The notes under the pieces are model-generated. The model worked only from the letters and a program-made list of their open reading frames with translations. It had not been told where the DNA came from and made no database searches. From CAZUAQ01 sp964618455 (GTDB lineage: Bacteria > Planctomycetota > Phycisphaerae > UBA1845 > PWPN01), in contig CAZUAQ010000037.1 in the NCBI GenBank assembly GCA_964618455.1, positions 1 to 56,530 of the forward strand: a stretch of 56,530 nucleotides of DNA, written 5' to 3'. Of the stretch, positions 52,167-56,530 are shown piece by piece. Every line of letters starts with the position of its first letter. Position 1 is the stretch's first letter. A program made the position numbers and the translations under genes.

Positions 52167-53543
52167 TCATTCGTCATTCCCCATCGCGCGGTACTTGAAC
52201 GGCTCATCCTCCGCCCGGTTCACGATCTTACGGATCACCTCCGCCGGGGCATGCTCGATGTCGCCTTCGAGATTGCGGTACGCCGCCAGGTAGCGCTTGG
52301 CGAAACTCACCAGCGGTTTATAAGTGAACGCGCTGCCCCACCCTTCCTTGTTCAGCGTCGCAATGATCCCCTTATCCAGCCGATCGAAATTCGCACGGGC
52401 CCGCGGAAGCGCATCGTTGGCCAGCAGGATGTTGTGCAGCTTGTGCAACGCCATCAGTTGATCGAACCGCGTCCGCTTGTCCGTTTGCTTCTCAAAGACC
52501 TCGATCTCCCGATCACGAAGCCGATCGGCAAACCACCACGGCGAGAGCGCCAGATCGTACCCCTCGTCCAGGATCGCCTGCATCTCCTCCAGTTCGAACG
52601 ATGACGTGAAGATCGGATACTTCCGCTCCTTGAACCACGGCTTGTCCCGAAGCTTGACGAGATTCTCGAATTGCGCCCCATCACAGACGTCGAGCAGTTC
52701 CGGATTCTCCGCCCCTTCGAGAATCACCACCGCATCCGGCACGTGTTTCCGCATGGCAGCGCGGACGCGCTTCACCAGATCGATGGCTCCGTCGTTGAAC
52801 GTCTTCGGATCCTTCGCCCAGGGCCGATCGGGATGGTAATCCTTCCAGTTCCATTGCAGGCCGTAGCTGTCGAGGTGCACGCCGTCGATCTTGAAATCCC
52901 GCGCCAGCCGCTCGGCCACCGCCACCATGTGATCCGTCCAGCCCGTGCCCCGCCCCGGCTGCATCAGGTAGAAGCGATCCCCCGTGTGATAGTAGGGATA
53001 GTAGTTCCCCTGCTCGTCCATCATCGCCCATTGCTTCCCGTGCGATTTCGCCAGGTCGGTCTTGCGCGAAATGATGAACGGCTCCAGATAGCACAGCACG
53101 CGCCCCCCGCGGCGGTGCACCTTCTCCACGCCCCGCTTGAAGGCCGCGTCGCCCCCCCACCTGGCCATCGTGGCGTACTCGGCCTTGTGCTCGTACTCCG
53201 GCTCCCACCAGCCGACCAGGTAAATCACGTTCGTGCCCAGCCGCTCGGCGTCGTCCAGCACCGTGTCGAGATCGTCGAACGTCTCGAACGCGCCATCCCG
53301 ATGGATCTTGTACTTCATCAGGCTGCCGCCGGCGCCGGAGTTCTCCCACGGGCAGTAGAATGCCCGGGTCGCCTGCCACCACGCCGGGATGTCCGGGCGG
53401 TGCGGATAGCGAAGTGTTTCCATTTTCTCCGCCGCCGCACAGGCCGAACAGAGCATCGCCGTCACGAGCCAGGCATACCCCCAGTTCCGCCCGCAGCCGT
53501 CCATCCACGACGCTCGATTCACGACGATTCCCCCCAGGTCCAT
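52167..53543 (-). CDS. Secreted TIM-barrel glycoside-hydrolase-like protein
   Basis: A 458-residue exported protein. A signal peptide ends near SACAAAEK. The mature part resembles a TIM-barrel hydrolase: LGTNVIYLVGWWEPEY, RGGRVLCYLEPFI, FKIDGVHLDSYGLQWNW (a likely acidic catalytic residue), VPDAVVILEGAENPELLDV and YDLALSPWWFADRL. It resembles the barrel part of the large secreted protein at 7962-10724 in style, but I did not align them fully. Start uncertain: ATG 53543 overlaps the upstream gene by 25 bp, ATG 53504 does not. Same strand as the membrane gene upstream; probably co-transcribed. Confidence 0.8.
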   Translation of the reverse strand: MDLGGIVVNRASWMDGCGRNWGYAWLVTAMLCSACAAAEKMETLRYPHRPDIPAWWQATRAFYCPWENSGAGGSLMKYKIHRDGAFETFDDLDTVLDDAERLGTNVIYLVGWWEPEYEHKAEYATMARWGGDAAFKRGVEKVHRRGGRVLCYLEPFIISRKTDLAKSHGKQWAMMDEQGNYYPYYHTGDRFYLMQPGRGTGWTDHMVAVAERLARDFKIDGVHLDSYGLQWNWKDYHPDRPWAKDPKTFNDGAIDLVKRVRAAMRKHVPDAVVILEGAENPELLDVCDGAQFENLVKLRDKPWFKERKYPIFTSSFELEEMQAILDEGYDLALSPWWFADRLRDREIEVFEKQTDKRTRFDQLMALHKLHNILLANDALPRARANFDRLDKGIIATLNKEGWGSAFTYKPLVSFAKRYLAAYRNLEGDIEHAPAEVIRKIVNRAEDEPFKYRAMGNDE

Positions 53544-54430
53544 CCCTTGCGAAGAGCAATTTCCTGCATCAGCGGTTCGAAATCCGTCAGGTGGTAGCTG
53601 TCGAGTCGAAAGGACGCCTGACCGCCGCCCTTGTCGTACAGGACGTCAAGCCAGCCCTTGTCCTCGTAGCGTGACGTCTCCAACTCCTTGACCGCGTCCC
53701 ACGGAATCAACCGCCTGTTGATCCGCAGCCCTTCCTCGTCAGCGGCGACGCGAAGGAAACACTCCCGCAGCAACTTGATCACGAAGAACGCTGCGAACAT
53801 GAACAACACCGCGGCGATCACCTTCTGAAGCAGGATGTCCTTCTCGGTGCGCTCCTCATTCTCGCGCACCTCCACTCCCTCCGTGACCGCACCATCCTTC
53901 ACGGGCACCTTCAGGTACGCGGCGGGGCCGATGTACCAGAGTGTCGGCGGCTGCGAAGACGCCGGTACGCCCAGGCGGTTTCGCACCTGCTCTGCGCTCA
54001 TACCTTCTTCGATCAATTCGAGACTTTTTTCGGATATCCGCCGATTGGGATTGTCCGGGCGCTCGATCAGCGCGAGGTCTTTCTTCTCACGGCCGATGAC
54101 TTCATCGTTCTTGATGCGAACGATAATGGCGATCTCCTCCCCAAGGAAACGCAATTCCGCCGGCATCCGAAGCACCGGCTCCCCCAGTTGCGACTCGAGC
54201 TCCGCGACGGGTGTCCCCTCGGACACCTCGTTCGCCGCGTCGAGAGTGATGCGGTGATTGGTCGCTGCCTTCTCCGGCTTGACCGGAAGATTTTCCATGC
54301 CCCACTTGAGATTCTTCTTCGGATAACCGACGAAGCCGTCGTACCCGAACCAGGCTCCCATCCCCAGGAACATGACCGTGATGATCGTCAGGCGGGTCTT
54401 GCGATCCGCATTCGTTCGAGCAATAACCAT
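53519..54430 (-). CDS. Hypothetical two-helix membrane protein with BamE-like and PH-like parts
   Basis: A 303-residue protein. Membrane segments at about residues 14-32 and 205-222. Between them are two similar segments (GTPVAELESQLGEP and EGMSAEQVRNRLGVP), resembling the SmpA/OmlA/BamE repeat in which small outer-membrane lipoproteins bind. After the second helix a ~75-residue part (VAADEEGLRINRRLIPWDAV) looks like a bacterial PH domain. Not recognised as a known family. Divergent from tatC; the secreted hydrolase gene follows with overlap. Confidence 0.75.
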   Translation of the reverse strand: MVIARTNADRKTRLTIITVMFLGMGAWFGYDGFVGYPKKNLKWGMENLPVKPEKAATNHRITLDAANEVSEGTPVAELESQLGEPVLRMPAELRFLGEEIAIIVRIKNDEVIGREKKDLALIERPDNPNRRISEKSLELIEEGMSAEQVRNRLGVPASSQPPTLWYIGPAAYLKVPVKDGAVTEGVEVRENEERTEKDILLQKVIAAVLFMFAAFFVIKLLRECFLRVAADEEGLRINRRLIPWDAVKELETSRYEDKGWLDVLYDKGGGQASFRLDSYHLTDFEPLMQEIALRKGWTWGESS

Positions 54431-54856
54431 GAACCACCCGTCTTTGTGACATCCTACGCGTCACGCGTCGACGACTATCGCCTCACGTTTCCGCCGACAT
54501 GTACGCGCGCTTCCTCATTTACCGATTTACGCCCCCCCTCGCTCCACCCTTGGGGTCGCCCGGGCAGGTCATGAGCGGACGGGACCCGATTATGGTAGAC
54601 GAAATTCATCCCGGCGGCATGCTCCAGGCTTGGACGCATGGGAAGCCCCGTCGACCGGCAGGACAACAGAACCCCCTGGTGCATCCGTCGGTCACCTGCG
54701 TTGACCGCCTCCTGCGGGCGGCCTAGAATCGTCGCTCGTTGGAACGCGAACTCTCGATTGAGTGTCTTACCCTAAGCCACCAACTTCCATCCCGGGCTTG
54801 GCGCCCCGACGTACCGCGCGGGTGGCGGACCGATCGAGTCGGAATGAAATGCATCC
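54431..54856. other. Divergent intergenic region upstream of tatC
   Basis: About 425 bp. Besides the tatC promoter at 54701-54729 I see no gene: the short frames have no family-like content. The leader from the promoter to ATG 54857 is about 120 nt and no riboswitch was recognised. Confidence 0.6.
54701..54729 (+). promoter_or_regulatory. Sigma70-type promoter of tatC
   Basis: TTGACC (54701-54706, 5 of 6) and TAGAAT (54724-54729, 5 of 6) with a 17-bp spacer. Start of transcription near 54736. Confidence 0.75.
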
Positions 54857-55897
54857 ATGGCCATCCTCCGTCAATCCAGCAGAACCGATCCCGATGAAAT
54901 CCGCATGACGCTCGGCGAACACCTGGAGGAACTTCGCTCCAGGTTGATTCGGGCCATCGTCGCCATCGTCGTGGGTACCATCCTCTGCTTCATTTTCGTG
55001 GACAAGCTGATCGCCCTTCTTATCTGGCCGGTCCAGCTCGTGCTGCGCAAGCATGGATTCGACGATCATCTGACGACCCTGAGCCCGGCGGAAATGATGA
55101 TCACCTCGCTGAAGGTGTCCATGATCGTCGGGATCATCCTGACCGCCCCTTACAGCCTCAGCCAGATCTGGGGATTCGTGGCCGCCGGTCTCTACCCCCA
55201 CGAACGCAAATGGGTCTCGCGTTTCGCGCCGGTGTCCATCGCCCTCTTCTTTGCCGGTGTGGCGTTCATGCTGTTCATCGTCAGCCCCCTGCTGATGAAC
55301 TTCCTGCTCGCGTATCAGACGAAGCTCCCCCAGCTCCACCCGTACATGCCCGAGTGGATCCTGAACGTGCTCGAACTGAAGGAAGCGCCGCCCGATGGGG
55401 AGGGTCAAGAGCCCGAAGAGTTGTGGCCGACGTCGCAACCCGTGTCCATGCCGATGTTCCGCAAAGATCCCGAACTGACCGACGAGGTCCCGCCGAAAGG
55501 AGTGCCTTGGATCAACAAGCCGGACCGCGAAGTTCGCGTGCGCATCGATGACGAGATTTATACGCTCTCCCGCCTCCGACCCGCCGACCCGGACAGCATC
55601 ACCGTCGTCCCCGAACTGCGCATCAGTGACACGATCGTATTCATTCTGCAACTCGCCGCCGCGTTCGGCATCGGCTTTCAGGTTCCCGTGGTGGTCGCCT
55701 TCATCGCGCTGATCGGCGTAGCCAGCGCCGCCGAGATGGGCAAGATGCGACGCTACATCTGGTTCGGCATGGCCATTGCCAGCGCCGTGATCACGCCACC
55801 CGATCCCACAAGCATGATCATGCTTCTTGGGCCGATGTTCGTCCTCCTCGAGTTCGGACTGATCGCCGCCCGCCTCATCGAGCGCGGCCGCGAGTGA
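54857..55897 (+). CDS. tatC: Sec-independent protein translocase TatC with periplasmic insertion
   Basis: A 346-residue inner-membrane protein, the receptor of the twin-arginine export complex. The N-terminal signature HLEELRSRLIRAI and six membrane helices are visible, with the second/third (SLKVSMIVGIILTAPYSLSQ) and fourth (FILQLAAAFGIGFQVPVVVA) clear. Between helices 3 and 4 there is an extra ~85 residues (from QLHPYMPEW to VVPELRISD) with several Pro and acid residues; typical TatC is ~250. In helix 4 the glutamate conserved in E. coli (Glu170) is Gln (GFQVPV). tatA/B genes are not in the window. Confidence 0.95.
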   Translation: MAILRQSSRTDPDEIRMTLGEHLEELRSRLIRAIVAIVVGTILCFIFVDKLIALLIWPVQLVLRKHGFDDHLTTLSPAEMMITSLKVSMIVGIILTAPYSLSQIWGFVAAGLYPHERKWVSRFAPVSIALFFAGVAFMLFIVSPLLMNFLLAYQTKLPQLHPYMPEWILNVLELKEAPPDGEGQEPEELWPTSQPVSMPMFRKDPELTDEVPPKGVPWINKPDREVRVRIDDEIYTLSRLRPADPDSITVVPELRISDTIVFILQLAAAFGIGFQVPVVVAFIALIGVASAAEMGKMRRYIWFGMAIASAVITPPDPTSMIMLLGPMFVLLEFGLIAARLIERGRE

Positions 55898-56530
55898 AGA
55901 TAACGATGAGCCACCAGGCCTGTAGACGGCGATACGTGACCGAGTAACTCGTGATCATTTGCCTACCTGATCCCCTCTTTTTCAGGCGACACATTCTACG
56001 ACGTGTGATGAGGCAACGATTTCCCACAGGTAGACAGGCCGTAATGCACCTCAGGCCTCTGTCTTACACAGATTATGCCGGTTTCAACGTGCAAGAAGGC
56101 GTAGCGGCCGGTTTGGGCAGTCAGATCAAGCTGAAATTCCATGGCGTGTCGGGCACCGGTCTCACGTGGGGTAGCGCGCTTCTCTTGGAAGACCGGTGCC
56201 GCTGAGGACACTGGCGCTGCCACAAGGACGATAAATCGCATCGAGGCGCCTGATATCATGATTCACCACCGACCATTCGGTGACGAAACAGGGCGATATG
56301 GACCTCCGCCGGGTCAACCTGTCAGCCCTGTTGCATGTGAATATGGCCATTTTCATTGGCTGAATATCGCGGTAAGAGAAGGTGGATTACCATGAACAGC
56401 GGCATCCATCGCCTCCATGGCTGAACACCTACGGGCGCGGCTTCCGGAAGAATACCCGGCCTCTGTGCTAAATGATTAGGGCGTAACTCGCCTCCCGCTA
56501 TGCGGCTTTCCTGTGTTTTCGCTGCACCAG
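55898..56530. other. Gene-free region at the right end
   Basis: About 630 bp. The ORFs here are short and overlap on both strands without recognisable families. A perfect 11-bp inverted repeat (described separately) is the only clear structure. The end of the window may cut a gene. Confidence 0.5.
56152..56200. repeat. Perfect 11-bp inverted repeat
   Basis: GGCACCGGTCT (56152-56162) and AGACCGGTGCC (56190-56200) with a 27-bp loop. No T tract follows, so it is not an ordinary terminator; it could be a REP-like or protein-binding site. Confidence 0.6.

Noticed and set aside
56141..56395. Short frames at the right end
   Set aside because: Overlap on both strands, no ribosome site, no family-like sequence.

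Overview
The window is GC-rich (roughly 60-65% by eye) bacterial chromosome and most likely comes from a planctomycete, probably of the Phycisphaerae type. Pointers are a type IV pilin-like secreted protein with the H-X9-DG signature, a PEP-CTERM protein beside a paralogue carrying dockerin repeats, an FG-GAP/ASPIC lipoprotein, a TatC with a large periplasmic insertion, a Lys-rich H1-like protein, and many secreted proteins of unknown role. No phage, plasmid or CRISPR array was found. The only sign of a mobile element is the decayed 3' end of a REP-associated (RAYT/IS200-like) transposase at the left edge.

Layout. 0-0.7 kb: transposase remnant and tRNA-Ser(CGA). 1-7.8 kb (minus): a transglutaminase / circularly permuted ATP-grasp plus alpha-E / transglutaminase-DUF2126 operon, a known but biochemically unresolved peptide-modifying gene set. 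8-13 kb (minus): a large secreted glycosidase-like protein, two unknown coupled genes, and tyrS. 13.4-16.8 kb (plus): a STAS / RsbW-like kinase / STAS partner-switching module with a good sigma70-type promoter, then an NCS1 permease and a small membrane protein. 16.9-20 kb (minus): secreted proteins, two of them paralogues with different C-terminal sorting modules, plus an H-X9-DG pseudopilin and a His/Cys-rich exported protein. 20.2-26.5 kb: FG-GAP/ASPIC lipoprotein, TetR regulator, LON-domain protein, pyrD, panD and an AI-2E family permease. 26.8 kb: a 48-residue protein that is more than half lysine. 27.3-42.4 kb: surface glycan locus.

The glycan locus is the most interesting part. A compact plus-strand operon (30.5-39.9 kb) encodes PseB-, PseC-, SpsF/PseF-, PseG- and PseI-type enzymes, which together make and CMP-activate a pseudaminic-acid-like nonulosonate. 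An oxidoreductase plus a second DegT aminotransferase (a pair usually used to put an amine on a sugar ring) and a methyltransferase are interleaved. No PseH-type GNAT acetyltransferase is seen. Instead the operon ends with a NeuD/PglD-like left-handed beta-helix acyltransferase fused to an N-terminal lipoyl domain and an E3-subunit-binding domain, an arrangement that suggests acyl transfer to a sugar from a 2-oxoacid-dehydrogenase-like swinging arm. Flanking genes encode two unusual glycosyltransferases and another methyltransferase.

42.5-47.6 kb: a secreted acidic lipoprotein, a subtilisin-like protease with six tandem ~96-residue repeats, and a four-Asp-box sialidase-like protein. 48.5-56 kb: a receiver-GAF-HD-GYP protein, ribosomal protein S1 with a long repetitive N-terminal extension, a second secreted glycosidase-like protein, an unknown membrane protein, and tatC. 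The last ~630 bp hold no gene I can support.
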